Positions 1 through 9,320 of a DNA stretch of 64,000 bases are shown here, piece after piece (position 1 is the first letter of the stretch; each line of letters opens with the position of its first letter). The stretch lies in the NCBI GenBank assembly GCA_012026675.1, contig VEPA01000254.1:1-64000 (forward strand), given 5' to 3'. Source of the DNA: Betaproteobacteria bacterium (lineage in GTDB: Bacteria; Pseudomonadota; Gammaproteobacteria; Burkholderiales; Rhodocyclaceae). Under the pieces are notes generated by a model that had not been told where the DNA came from, made no database searches, and saw only the letters and a list, made by a program, of their open reading frames with translations. The translations under genes and the position numbers were made by a program.

Positions 1-1220
1 GTACTGGTCATCGCCTGTCCCTGCGCTTCCTCGACCAGGCGGATGATGCCGGCCAGCAGCGTGTGGCTGCCGACGCCCGTGGCGCGACAGCGCAGCAGGC
101 CGTCGCCGTTGATCGTCGCGGCGAAAACCTTGTCGCCCGCAGCCTTTGTCACCGGCAGGCTCTCGCCGGTCAGCATGGCTTCGTCGGCCGACGACGTGCC
201 TTCGATGACCTCGCCATCAACCGGCATCGCTTCGCCGGAACGGACCACGAAGACGTCGCCCGGAATCAGCGTCGCCACGGCGACATCGACCAGTTCGACA
301 GTCTCGCCACTGCGGCGCTCGATGCGCGCCGTCTGTGGCTGCAGTTTGGCCAGCGCCTCGATCGCGACCGATGTCTTGGCCTTGGCCCGCGCTTCGAGGA
401 TCTTGCCCAGCAGCACCAGCGTGATGACCGTCGCCGAGGCCTCGAAATACACATGCTGGTGATGCAGGTTCCAGAGCGTGACGACCAGGCTGTAGGCCCA
501 GGCCATGGTCGTGCCCAGGGCGACCAGCACGTCCATGTTGCCGGCGCCGCCGCGGATCGCGTTGAAGCCGCCGACATAGAAGCGCCAGCCGATCCAGAAC
601 TGCACGGGTGTCGCCAGTAGCAGCTGCAGCCAGCGCGGCAGCACATCGTCATGGGCGCCGGAACCGAACATGAAGGCCATCTGCGCCACCAGCGGCAGCG
701 TCAGTGCGGCGGAAATCCAGAAGCGGCGCAGTTCCTCGTGATACACGGCCAGCTTGCGCACCTTTTCCTCGGCGCGCGTGTCGCTGCTGGAAATGCTGGC
801 GGTATAGCCGGCCCTGACCACCGTCGCCACCAATTGCTCCGGGTCGGCCAGGCCGGGGATGTAGCGGATGTGGGCCTTCTCGGCGGCCAGATTCACCGCC
901 GCCTCGACGCCCTCCAGCTTGTTCAGTTGCTTCTCAATGCGCGTCGCGCAGGCGGCACAGGTCATGCCGCCGATGGCCAGATCGACTGTGGCCGGCGGCA
1001 CCTCGAAACCCGTCTTGCGGATGGTCTCGACCAGCTTCGCCGCCGTCGTGCCAGCCGTCGCATAGCGTATCGTCGCGCGCTCGGTGGCGAAATTCACCGC
1101 CGCTTCGACACCGGGCAACTTGTTAAGCTGCTTCTCGATCCTTGCCGCGCAGGCGGCACAGGTCATGCCTGCCAGGGGCAGTTCGAGAGCCAGCTTTTCT
1201 TGGTTCGTGTTTCCGTTCAT
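1..1220 (-). CDS. copA: Copper/heavy-metal translocating P-type ATPase, N-terminal part (runs off the window edge)
   Basis: Reverse-strand reading from ATG at 1220: [32 protein letters not shown]...; two GMTCAAC HMA domains, then TM segments and the TGES motif ([18 protein letters not shown]). Not in the ORF track because it is open at the edge. Confidence 0.92.
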   Translation of the reverse strand, partial: MNGNTNQEKLALELPLAGMTCAACAARIEKQLNKLPGVEAAVNFATERATIRYATAGTTAAKLVETIRKTGFEVPPATVDLAIGGMTCAACATRIEKQLNKLEGVEAAVNLAAEKAHIRYIPGLADPEQLVATVVRAGYTASISSSDTRAEEKVRKLAVYHEELRRFWISAALTLPLVAQMAFMFGSGAHDDVLPRWLQLLLATPVQFWIGWRFYVGGFNAIRGGAGNMDVLVALGTTMAWAYSLVVTLWNLHHQHVYFEASATVITLVLLGKILEARAKAKTSVAIEALAKLQPQTARIERRSGETVELVDVAVATLIPGDVFVVRSGEAMPVDGEVIEGTSSADEAMLTGESLPVTKAAGDKVFAATINGDGLLRCRATGVGSHTLLAGIIRLVEEAQGQAMTS

Positions 1221-1272
1221 GTGGGTCGCTCCGTTCAGGCCGCCAACGCGGCTGGAAGTTTCATGAAACGAA

Positions 1273-1303
1273 GTCTAAACTCCGTACCTTGGTACAGAGT
1301 CAA
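1273..1303 (-). promoter_or_regulatory. MerR-family operator/promoter driving copA: -35 TTGACT, 19-bp spacer, -10 TTAGAC, with palindrome CTCCGTACC-TT-GGTACAGAG at 1280-1299
   Basis: Read directly; the 19-bp spacer and centred dyad are the hallmark of MerR-controlled promoters. Lies between divergent copA and merR-family gene. Confidence 0.8.
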
Positions 1304-1313
1304 GGGGTTTGCA

Positions 1314-1718
1314 ATGAAAATTCCAGAACAGACGTTCACCATCGGAAAACTGGCGAAAAGTGCCGGTGTCGGCGTCGAAACCGTGCGCTACTACCAGCGT
1401 CGCGGCCTGCTCGCCGAGCCGCCGGCGGTCGCCGGCTATCGCCGCTACGACACCCTGCACCTGGAGCGGCTGAACTTCATCAAGCGCGCCCAGGGCGTCG
1501 GCTTCACCTTGGACGAAATCGCCGAGTTGATGACGCTCAACGACACCCGCGACCATCGCCTGGCACGCAGCCTGGCTTCCGAAAAGATCCGCAGCATCGA
1601 AACGCGCATCGAGCAGTTGGGAAAGGTGGCCGACGCCCTGCGCCATCTGGTGCGCGAATGCGAATGCGGTGGCCAGGAGATGCCCTGCCCCATCATCCGC
1701 ATGGCGCTGACGCCTTGA
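1314..1718 (+). CDS. MerR-family transcriptional regulator (metal-responsive type)
   Basis: MKIPEQTFTIGKLAKSAGVGVETVRYYQRRGLLAEPPAVAGYRRYD; C-terminal CECGGQEMPCPI cysteines; divergent from copA. Confidence 0.93.
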   Translation: MKIPEQTFTIGKLAKSAGVGVETVRYYQRRGLLAEPPAVAGYRRYDTLHLERLNFIKRAQGVGFTLDEIAELMTLNDTRDHRLARSLASEKIRSIETRIEQLGKVADALRHLVRECECGGQEMPCPIIRMALTP

Positions 1719-1775
1719 GTTCTGGCCGCTGCATCGACCGGGACGCCCCATTCGCCGTAGTGCGGGCGCCAACTC

Positions 1776-2492
1776 TTAGACGTGGCAAACCACGCCTTGC
1801 CACAATTTGCCACCCAGCGTTGCAGCATTGACGAGGCCATACACGCCGAAACCCAGTACCAGCAAACCGGAAGCCAGACGTAGTGCCCGACCCTGAACGA
1901 CAGTGCGAAAGCGCGCCAGCAGCAATCCAGCCAGCATCAGGTTGGGTAGGGTGCCGAGGCCGAAAGCTAGCAGTGTAGCTGCGCCGCGCAGCGCACTGCC
2001 GGTCAGCAGGGCCATCGCCAGCACGCTATAAACCAGGCCGCAGGGCAGCCAGCCCCAGAGCAGGCCGAGCGGAAATGCCTGAGCCACGCCGCGCACGGGC
2101 AGGAAGCGCCTGGTCGCGGGTTGGATGCGCCGCCACAGCCATTGCCCGGCCCGCTCGGTGAAGGCCAGCATTCCGGTCAGGCCAGTGAGGTACAGACCCA
2201 ATGCAATCATCATCAGGTTGGCGGCGACATACAGGATCAGCTGCACCGGCAGCGCGTTGTTGAGCAGCAGCCCGAGGCTGCCCAGCGCGCCCATCAGCGC
2301 ACCGGCAAGGGCATAACTGGTGATGCGGCCGAGGTTGTAGGCGAGATGGATGGTCCAGGCCGGGCCGGCATCACCCGGCTTGCCGGGCATTTGCAAGGTT
2401 AGCGCAGAGACGATGCCGCCGCACATGCCGGCGCAATGCACGCCGCCGAGCAGGCCGATCAGGAATACCGCGAGGAAACCGCTGTCAGGCAT
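1776..2492 (-). CDS. Sulfite exporter TauE/SafE-family (DsbD-like) membrane protein
   Basis: MPDSGFLAVFLIGLLGGVHCAGMCGGIVSALTLQ; GGVHCAGMCGG motif and multiple TM segments; near cbb3 genes, typical of this family. Confidence 0.85.
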   Translation of the reverse strand: MPDSGFLAVFLIGLLGGVHCAGMCGGIVSALTLQMPGKPGDAGPAWTIHLAYNLGRITSYALAGALMGALGSLGLLLNNALPVQLILYVAANLMMIALGLYLTGLTGMLAFTERAGQWLWRRIQPATRRFLPVRGVAQAFPLGLLWGWLPCGLVYSVLAMALLTGSALRGAATLLAFGLGTLPNLMLAGLLLARFRTVVQGRALRLASGLLVLGFGVYGLVNAATLGGKLWQGVVCHV

Positions 2493-2586
2493 CGATGTGA
2501 AAGTCGCGTCAGCGACCCATAATTCCCATCCCCTTCAAGGGGAGAACCGGGAGAACCGGTGTGGGGATGGGGAAGCCCCCTCAAGG

Positions 2587-3975
2587 TCAAATGACCTTGG
2601 AATAGCGGACGCGTTCGCGGTCGGTGCGCAGGTAGCGGTCGAAGGCCATGGCGATGCCGCGCACCAGCAGGCGACCGCGCGGCTCGACCGTAATCCACTG
2701 GTCGTCGATGGTCAGCAGGCCGCCCTTTTCCATTTCGCGCAGGTCGTCGAGTTCCGACGCGAAGTACGATTTGAAATCGATCAGGTGAGCGATTTCGATG
2801 GATTCGATCGAAAGCTCGAAATGGCACATCAGCGCCTGGATGATGCTGCGCCGCAGGAGATCGTCGGCGTTGAGTTCAATGCCGCGGAAAATCGGCAGCA
2901 CGCCCTGGTCGAGACTGTCGTAGTACTCGTCGAGTGTGCGTACGTTCTGGCAGTAGCTGGGGCCGACCTTGCCGATGGCGGAGACGCCGAAGGCCATCAG
3001 GTCGGCCTCGGCGTGCGTCGAGTAGCCCTGGAAATTGCGATGCAGCCGACCCTGGCGCTGGGCCACGGCCAGCTCGTCGTCCGGCTTGGCGAAGTGGTCC
3101 ATGCCGATAAAGACATAGCCGGCATCGGTCAGGCGGCGAATGGCCAGTTGCAGGATCTGCAGGCGCGCGTCCGGCGAAGGCAGATCGGACTCGTTGATGC
3201 GTCGCTGCGGCTTGGCCAGACTTGGCAAATGCGCGTAGTTGTAGATCGACAGGCGATCGGGATCCAGCTTGAGAACCTCATCCAGGGTGTGGTTGAAGGT
3301 GATCACGTTCTGCTTGGGCAGGCCGTAGATCAAGTCGACCGAGATACCCTTGAATCCAAACTCGCGCGCCGCATCGATGACCAGTTTGGTTTCTTCGAGG
3401 CTTTGCACGCGATTCACGGCGACCTGCACTTCCGGCGAAAAATCCTGAACGCCGACGCTCATGCGGTTGAAGCCGAGTTCGCCCAGCAGCTTGACGGTGC
3501 TGCGATCGACTTTGCGCGGATCGACCTCGATCGAATATTCGCCACCGGGCAACAGGCGAAAGTGCTGGCGGATGATATCCATCAGGCGGCGCATTTCGTC
3601 GTTGCTGAGGAAGGTCGGGGTACCGCCGCCGAAGTGCAGCTGGACCACGTCGCGACTGCCATCCAGGGCGGCCTCTTGCATGGCGATTTCCTTGCCAAGG
3701 TACTTGATGTACTTGGCGGAACGGCCGTGGTCCTTGGTAATGATCTTGTTGCAGGCGCAGTAGTAGCAGATGGTATTGCAGAAGGGGATGTGGACGTATA
3801 ATGAAAGTGGGCGTCCGATTCCGCCCACCGTCCTCCTGCCCAGCCAGCGCATGTAATCGTCGGCGCCGAACGCCTCGACGAAACGGTCGGCGGTCGGATA
3901 CGAGGTGTACCGTGGGCCGTTGACGTCGAAACGCCGAATCACCTGCGGGTCGAAAATCAGTTCCTGATAATCCAT
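2587..3975 (-). CDS. hemN: Oxygen-independent coproporphyrinogen III oxidase
   Basis: Radical SAM motif PFCNTICYYCACNKI; full-length HemN-like protein. Confidence 0.97.
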   Translation of the reverse strand: MDYQELIFDPQVIRRFDVNGPRYTSYPTADRFVEAFGADDYMRWLGRRTVGGIGRPLSLYVHIPFCNTICYYCACNKIITKDHGRSAKYIKYLGKEIAMQEAALDGSRDVVQLHFGGGTPTFLSNDEMRRLMDIIRQHFRLLPGGEYSIEVDPRKVDRSTVKLLGELGFNRMSVGVQDFSPEVQVAVNRVQSLEETKLVIDAAREFGFKGISVDLIYGLPKQNVITFNHTLDEVLKLDPDRLSIYNYAHLPSLAKPQRRINESDLPSPDARLQILQLAIRRLTDAGYVFIGMDHFAKPDDELAVAQRQGRLHRNFQGYSTHAEADLMAFGVSAIGKVGPSYCQNVRTLDEYYDSLDQGVLPIFRGIELNADDLLRRSIIQALMCHFELSIESIEIAHLIDFKSYFASELDDLREMEKGGLLTIDDQWITVEPRGRLLVRGIAMAFDRYLRTDRERVRYSKVI

Positions 3976-4063
3976 TGGCTAAAGGTAGGGAATGCGCTGC
4001 GCGCGCTGTGCGCGACAAATCTGCTTTAATTGTATACGATGCCGCAATCGAGAATTAGTTGCA

Positions 4064-4077
4064 TTGACAAATATCAA
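4064..4077. promoter_or_regulatory. FNR-type box TTGAC-AAAT-ATCAA between divergent hemN and fnr
   Basis: 9/10 match to TTGAT-N4-ATCAA; on the hemN side a TATACA element lies at a spacing compatible with class II activation. Confidence 0.7.
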
Positions 4078-4109
4078 AGGGGCGCCCGTTAACGGGTAAC
4101 GCATCCAGC

Positions 4110-4868
4110 GTGCATGCAAACGTCAAGCAGAATGTAGTTCCACTGATCACTTCGGGGCTCAAGGTTGCCTGTTCGCAGTGCAACTTGCGCGAACTCTGCC
4201 TGCCCCTCGGACTGTCGGAACAGGACATGGGGCGACTCGACAGTCTGATCGGCGGCGGCCGCAAGCTGAAACGCGGCCACCACCTATACCGCGCCGGCGA
4301 CCCTTTTGAATCGATCTTCGCCGTCAAGGCCGGGTTTTTCAAGACCGATGTGTTGACCGAAGACGGTCGCGACCAGGTCACGGGTTTTCAGATGGCCGGC
4401 GAGATTCTCGGCATGGATGGCATCAGCACCGAAACCCATACCTGCAATGCCGTTGCCCTGGAAGACAGCGAAGTCTGCCTGATCCCCTTCACCGAACTGG
4501 AAATGCTTTCCAGCGAGATTCGGTCCCTGCAGCACCACCTGCACAAGGTCATGAGCCGCGAAATCGTGCGCGACCACGGCGTCATGATGCTGCTCGGCAC
4601 CATGCGCGCGGAAGAGCGCCTGGCCGCCTTTCTGCTCAACCTTTCGCAACGCTTCAGCGCCCGCGGCTATTCCCCGGCCGAGTTTCACTTGCGCATGACG
4701 CGCGAGGAAATCGGTTCCTATCTCGGTCTCAAACTGGAAACCGTGAGTCGCGCATTCTCGCGCTTCCAGGATGAGGGACTGATTTCCGTGCAGCAGAAGC
4801 ACATCCGCATTCTGGATATTCCCCGGCTAAAAGTCCTGCTGACGCCGGCCGACGGGCGTATTGGCTAG
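4110..4868 (+). CDS. fnr: Fumarate/nitrate reduction (FNR/ANR) transcriptional regulator
   Basis: N-terminal ACSQCNLRELC cysteine cluster, cNMP-binding domain, and HTH EEIGSYLGLKLETVSRAFSRFQDEGLI. GTG start at 4110 per the track; exact start uncertain. Confidence 0.95.
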   Translation: MHANVKQNVVPLITSGLKVACSQCNLRELCLPLGLSEQDMGRLDSLIGGGRKLKRGHHLYRAGDPFESIFAVKAGFFKTDVLTEDGRDQVTGFQMAGEILGMDGISTETHTCNAVALEDSEVCLIPFTELEMLSSEIRSLQHHLHKVMSREIVRDHGVMMLLGTMRAEERLAAFLLNLSQRFSARGYSPAEFHLRMTREEIGSYLGLKLETVSRAFSRFQDEGLISVQQKHIRILDIPRLKVLLTPADGRIG

Positions 4869-5254
4869 GTCAGTACGGCGAGGAAACCCAGCGGTTGGCG
4901 GCTCAAGGCCACCGACACGATCCAGCCGAATACCGCAAGGGACGCAAACCAGCAGATGACCTGCATCGTGCGCGTACTCGCGGCGCGCAGGGCCAGGGCG
5001 CCGAGGATGATGTAGGCGATTACGCCCAGCACCTTTGCCGTAACCCAATCGACCACGAAAGGATACTGGCCGGACATCGCCGCCAGCGACAAGGCCGCAA
5101 TCAGGAGCACGGTGTCGTTGATGTGCGGCGCCACCCTGATCCAGTGCGCTCCAAGCAAGGGCGAATCGCGCATCATCAGGATACCGCGCAGGAAAAAACC
5201 GGTCAGGCTCAAGACCACGGTCGCCACATGCACGTATTTGACGGCTAGATACAT
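4865..5254 (-). CDS. SirB2-family membrane protein
   Basis: MYLAVKYVHVATVVLSLTGFFLRGILMM...APHINDTVLLIAALSLA; about 4 TM segments. Confidence 0.8.
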   Translation of the reverse strand: MYLAVKYVHVATVVLSLTGFFLRGILMMRDSPLLGAHWIRVAPHINDTVLLIAALSLAAMSGQYPFVVDWVTAKVLGVIAYIILGALALRAASTRTMQVICWFASLAVFGWIVSVALSRQPLGFLAVLT

Positions 5255-5258
5255 GCGG

Positions 5259-6473
5259 CTAGCCCGGCTTGCCATCGGCGCGCGCTCGCCAGAAGAAGGG
5301 CGCGTAGCGCCAGGCCCACAGACCAAAGGCGCCCAGCCAGAGCAGCGAAGATAACCACATCAACGCATAGGCGCCCGGCAGCGCGGGCAACTCGCTTGCC
5401 GCCCTCACGATTGCCGCCGCCTGCATCATGCAGAACGCCCCCCACATCACCGCATCGGCGGCAAGCGGCCGGCCGGAATGCCCCATGGTTACGCGCGACG
5501 CCATGCCGACCAGCATGGACGCAAAGAAGCCGAGCGTCAGCGCATGCAACGGTGCCTGCCCGAGGAAACCTGGAACTGCATTGCGCAGCAGGCTTTGCAT
5601 GGCAAACAAGGCAAATGCAACGCTGAGCCAGGCGAATGCAACATGCAGCACGGAAAGCATTCGGTTCGCGAGAGCGGCGCGGCTCCACCATAGCCATGTC
5701 AGGCGCACTGCGACAAGCATGGCCGGCAGGTCTGCCAGCCACAACCATTCAAACAGTTCAAGAAACGCCAAGCCGCCGTGTGCGAAGCTCAGGCCGATCA
5801 GGCTGCGCAAGGCCCATTGCGGACGGCGAACCACATAGTTCCGCACCGCGGAAGATGTGAAAAACGGCAACATGCGATGCGCAACAGCAAGAAACACTGG
5901 CAACAGGAAACCCCAGACAGCCAGCGCTATGCCGAGCCGCGCCCAAGGCAACACCCCACCGGCGGCGAAGACCGCAAAAGCGCCCATTCCCGCCACTCCA
6001 AGCCAGGCCGCCAAGGCAACAAAGCTGATGTGCTCACGATCCGTCGTCCGGTGCCGGGCAAGGCCGGTAAGCCGCAGTGCAACGCCGACCCAGCCTGCCA
6101 GCGCCAAGGCCAGACCGGCAACCAGCAAGGAAGGCAGCAAAAACGCGATCCAGACCAGAAGCCAGCCGCACGCCAGCAACGCGAAGGCGGGAACAAAATC
6201 CCGCTGCGCCAATTCGCCGGCACCCTGCCAGCGGGGCCCAGCGGTCAGAATGAAGCCGAACATGAAAAAGGGAAACACCCCGCAGGAAAGCAGCAAGGCA
6301 TGCAGCACCGGCGGCGGAAACACGGTGAGCACCGGCCACGCCGGAACTGGCCAGAGCCCGAGATAGCGACCGCCGAGTTCCAGCGACCAGAACATCATGA
6401 CTGCCAGGGCCTGAACAGTACCGGCGAGGAACATCGGGCGATGCGGTGCGGCGAACAATACCGGCAACCGCAT
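5259..6473 (-). CDS. nnrS: NnrS-family protein (heme/copper membrane protein of NO response)
   Basis: MRLPVLFAAPHRPMFLAGTVQALAVMMFWSLELGGRYLGL...HALTLGFFASMLVGMASRVTMGHSGRPL; NnrS hallmark region. Confidence 0.88.
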   Translation of the reverse strand: MRLPVLFAAPHRPMFLAGTVQALAVMMFWSLELGGRYLGLWPVPAWPVLTVFPPPVLHALLLSCGVFPFFMFGFILTAGPRWQGAGELAQRDFVPAFALLACGWLLVWIAFLLPSLLVAGLALALAGWVGVALRLTGLARHRTTDREHISFVALAAWLGVAGMGAFAVFAAGGVLPWARLGIALAVWGFLLPVFLAVAHRMLPFFTSSAVRNYVVRRPQWALRSLIGLSFAHGGLAFLELFEWLWLADLPAMLVAVRLTWLWWSRAALANRMLSVLHVAFAWLSVAFALFAMQSLLRNAVPGFLGQAPLHALTLGFFASMLVGMASRVTMGHSGRPLAADAVMWGAFCMMQAAAIVRAASELPALPGAYALMWLSSLLWLGAFGLWAWRYAPFFWRARADGKPG

Positions 6474-6535
6474 TACGGCTTTCGCTCCCCAAGGGATGCA
6501 TGGTAAGGTTCTGCCCTCAAACACATAGCATCCAC

Positions 6536-7240
6536 ATGCACGAAACCATGCACGAAACCAGGCTCGACATTCCGCAAATTCTTTCCCGCCTTCCGCTGTT
6601 CCAGGAACTTAGTCCGGACCAAATTGCAATACTTGAAACGGCGTGTCGCGAGCGCCGACTTTCCAAGGGCGAAATGCTGTTCCAGAAGGGTGACCTGCTC
6701 AAGGGTTTTTACGTCGTAGTCTTTGGTCAGATCAAGTTGGCCTTCCCGTCCTCGCAAGGCAACGAAAAAGTGATGCAGATCATCGGGCCGCGCCAAAGCT
6801 TCGGCGAAGCGATCATGTTCCTCGGTCGCCCCTGTCCCGTCTTCGCCGAAGGCCTGGTCGACAGCCTCCTGCTGCACATTAACAGCGGCCCTGTATTCGA
6901 TCTCCTCGAGACCGACCCCCTGTTCGCGCGGCGCATGCTGGCCGGACTCTCGATGCGGCTGCATTCCCTGGTGCAGGACGTCGAGACCTACTCCCTGCGC
7001 TCCTCGGCACAGCGCGTGGGCGGCTACCTGTTGCAGCATTGCCCGCAGGAAGGCGAATGTACGGGTTCGTTCGACATATCGCTGCCCACGTCGAAGCAGG
7101 TGATCGCCTCGCGCCTGAACCTGACGCCGGAAACACTGTCGCGAATTTTTCACGATCTCACGGTCAACGGCTTGATTGGCGTCAGCGGCAAACAGATCAC
7201 CATCAACGATGTAAAGCGACTACGCGAATTTGATCTCTGA
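6536..7240 (+). CDS. Crp/Fnr-family regulator without N-terminal Cys cluster (Dnr-like)
   Basis: MHETMHETRLDIPQILSRLPLFQELSPDQIAILETACRERRLSKGEMLFQKGD...; HTH SKQVIASRLNLTPETLSRIFHDL; divergent from nnrS. Confidence 0.88.
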   Translation: MHETMHETRLDIPQILSRLPLFQELSPDQIAILETACRERRLSKGEMLFQKGDLLKGFYVVVFGQIKLAFPSSQGNEKVMQIIGPRQSFGEAIMFLGRPCPVFAEGLVDSLLLHINSGPVFDLLETDPLFARRMLAGLSMRLHSLVQDVETYSLRSSAQRVGGYLLQHCPQEGECTGSFDISLPTSKQVIASRLNLTPETLSRIFHDLTVNGLIGVSGKQITINDVKRLREFDL

Positions 7241-8498
7241 AGGCCTGATAACGCCGCACCGCACTGATCAGGTTCCAGGCCAGCCACGCACTCGAGCACG
7301 CGAAGGCGACCCCGGCAAGACTTGCCAGGCCCGGTAGCCAGACCGCAGCAAGCAGCAGCAGTACGGCCAGCACGTGCAAACGCAGTTGCCCGGTCATCGC
7401 CTCGGCGGCAAGCATTTTTTTCATGTTGGGCACGGCCGACATGGGGGCGCCCAGGCGCTGCAAATGCAGCCAGTTGAGGAAAGGCGTGATCTTGTACATC
7501 ATCCCCGTGATGGCAGAAACGAAAACGCCGGCGAAGGCCAGCACGCCCAGCCAGACCACCGACCGTGGATCGGCGCCGATTACCGGAATCAGAAAAAAGG
7601 CCGCGCCGGAAATGGCGAAGACCAGCAGCGACAGCATGGCCACCCGGAAGTACAGGGATGTCGGATCATGTATCTTTCTGCGGCGCGTGTATTGAAGCCA
7701 CAGGGTCATTCCGGCATACGCAGAAAAAACAGCCACCAGGGGCAGCCCAATAGCGACCGGCCAGCGCACGTCATCAAGAAAATACTGTCCTGACCAGGCG
7801 AGCAGCAAGAGCAGCAGCAGAGGCCCGAAGCCGCGCGCAAACCAAGGCGGATAAGGCCGCGTCAGCTGAAACATCGGCACCACGTGGTAGGACACGCCGG
7901 CCAGCAGCATTAGCGCCCAGCCGCCCAGGCCCCATGCCAGATGTATGTTGGTCAGTTCGACAATGGGTAACGACAATCCACGCGCCAGCGATTCGGCCAG
8001 GAGCGAGCCGAGCAGCACGGTGACCGCGAGGCCGCCGATCGCCAGCCGCATCGCCCACAAAGTCACGCCGGTCGCCGGTGTCTGCCACAGCGCAATTGCC
8101 ACCACGGTGACAAAGCCTCCGACCGCCAGCAGAAACAGCGGAACCGCAGCGGACAGAAGGTCGGTACGGACGAACAAAAAGCCCGCAACGAGCAGCAGCG
8201 TGCCCAGCAATAACAAGGGTTGGACGGTGTTGGCAACCAGCCTGGGGCGCCAGACATTGCCCCCCACCGCAACCGGAATGAACTGAAACAAGGCTCCGCT
8301 CATGGCCTGGAGCATGAAGCCCAGAGCGATCAGATGAGTCAGCGCCAATGCCTCGGGCGTCCAACGCGAAGCAAATGCAGCGGGGCCCGACCATGCCAGG
8401 AGAATTCCGGCCATCACGCCGAACCATGGCGCCGCCAGAAAAAAACGGTAGGGCACGGATATCGGTGGCGCCTGGTCGAAGGAAAGACTGGGGTGCAT
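7203..8498 (-). CDS. Polytopic membrane protein resembling heme-copper oxidase subunit I/NnrS-type proteins, function unknown
   Basis: 431 aa, about 12 hydrophobic segments with His at TM edges (LTHLIALGFMLQAMSGALFQFIPVAVGG; NIHLAWGLGGWALMLLAGVSYHVVPMFQL). Assignment from pattern only. Confidence 0.6.
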   Translation of the reverse strand: MHPSLSFDQAPPISVPYRFFLAAPWFGVMAGILLAWSGPAAFASRWTPEALALTHLIALGFMLQAMSGALFQFIPVAVGGNVWRPRLVANTVQPLLLLGTLLLVAGFLFVRTDLLSAAVPLFLLAVGGFVTVVAIALWQTPATGVTLWAMRLAIGGLAVTVLLGSLLAESLARGLSLPIVELTNIHLAWGLGGWALMLLAGVSYHVVPMFQLTRPYPPWFARGFGPLLLLLLLAWSGQYFLDDVRWPVAIGLPLVAVFSAYAGMTLWLQYTRRRKIHDPTSLYFRVAMLSLLVFAISGAAFFLIPVIGADPRSVVWLGVLAFAGVFVSAITGMMYKITPFLNWLHLQRLGAPMSAVPNMKKMLAAEAMTGQLRLHVLAVLLLLAAVWLPGLASLAGVAFACSSAWLAWNLISAVRRYQAFRDQIRVVALHR

Positions 8499-8504
8499 CC
8501 GCCT

Positions 8505-8726
8505 TCAGCCTGGTTGCTTGCGAATCCGGATCTCGCGCGTTCCCTCGGGCAGAACTTCCTCGGTCCAGACGTAACCGTTGTTCCTCAGGATATTGAACAG
8601 GGGATGCGGCTGGCAATACAGCAGGAGCAACACGTCGTCGCCGTCGGCCAAGCCGTCCAGTGCCTCGAGGGTCCGCTCCATCGGTTCGGGCGGCTGCAAC
8701 TCGCGCCCATCGATGACGACGGTCAT
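8505..8726 (-). CDS. DUF2249 domain-containing protein
   Basis: MTVVIDGRELQPPEPMERTLEALDGLADGDDVLLLLYCQPHPLFNIL; 73 aa DUF2249-like, next to hemerythrin. Confidence 0.82.
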   Translation of the reverse strand: MTVVIDGRELQPPEPMERTLEALDGLADGDDVLLLLYCQPHPLFNILRNNGYVWTEEVLPEGTREIRIRKQPG

Positions 8727-9160
8727 GCCTGTTTCAGCCTCTCGGCAAGAGCGGCACCGATATCTGACGACCGCAGGTGGTCGTCACACATCGGATACAG
8801 GATGTTCTCTTCCTTCATGTTGTGCTGCTGCATGAGGATCAACAGGGTCTCTGCGGCACCACCGAAAGCGTCACTGTCGCGGGAGCTTATCGCGCCCTGC
8901 ATCTGTGCCAACAGATCGCGCATCTGGCGATGCTCGCCGCGCATGACTTCGGTCGGACCGGAGGTCATGCCGCTCGCCGCCTCGAAGGCCGGGAACAGAA
9001 GTTCTTCCTCGCTGCTGAAATGAGTTTCAAGCTGGCCGCGCAACAACTGGAATGCCGCTGCGCCGGCCTCCCAATCAGCATTTGCGCAGGCTTCTTCCGC
9101 GTCGGCAAATATTTCATCGCAATACTTGTGATGCTGGAACAGCGCGGTCGTGATCGACAT
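8723..9160 (-). CDS. Hemerythrin domain-containing protein
   Basis: HHKYCDEIF, HFSSEEELLFPAFE, GEHRQMRDLL, HNMKEENILYPMCDDHL: hemerythrin His/Glu pattern. Confidence 0.92.
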   Translation of the reverse strand: MSITTALFQHHKYCDEIFADAEEACANADWEAGAAAFQLLRGQLETHFSSEEELLFPAFEAASGMTSGPTEVMRGEHRQMRDLLAQMQGAISSRDSDAFGGAAETLLILMQQHNMKEENILYPMCDDHLRSSDIGAALAERLKQA

Positions 9161-9217
9161 AAGGATAATCTCCGTTTGGCCTATGTCTAATTCTGGAGGC
9201 TGTCCAATCCCCTAACA

Positions 9218-9231
9218 TTGACCGCCGTCAA
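9218..9231. promoter_or_regulatory. FNR/DNR-like palindrome TTGAC-CGCC-GTCAA upstream of hemerythrin-DUF2249 genes
   Basis: Perfect 14-bp dyad, 8/10 to FNR consensus, about 58 bp upstream of the 9160 start. Confidence 0.4.
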
Positions 9232-9320
9232 GCACCCGGCGAGTTCGGTACTCGCTTCGATTTGCGGGAACCAGGACGACAGTCCCGGTACGACCGCAGG
9301 CTGCGACCAATTCCAACAGC

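Noticed and set aside
923-1170. Near-duplicate DNA segments
   Set aside because: Explained by tandem HMA domains of copA.
2350-3801. 483-aa plus-strand ORF
   Set aside because: Antisense to hemN.
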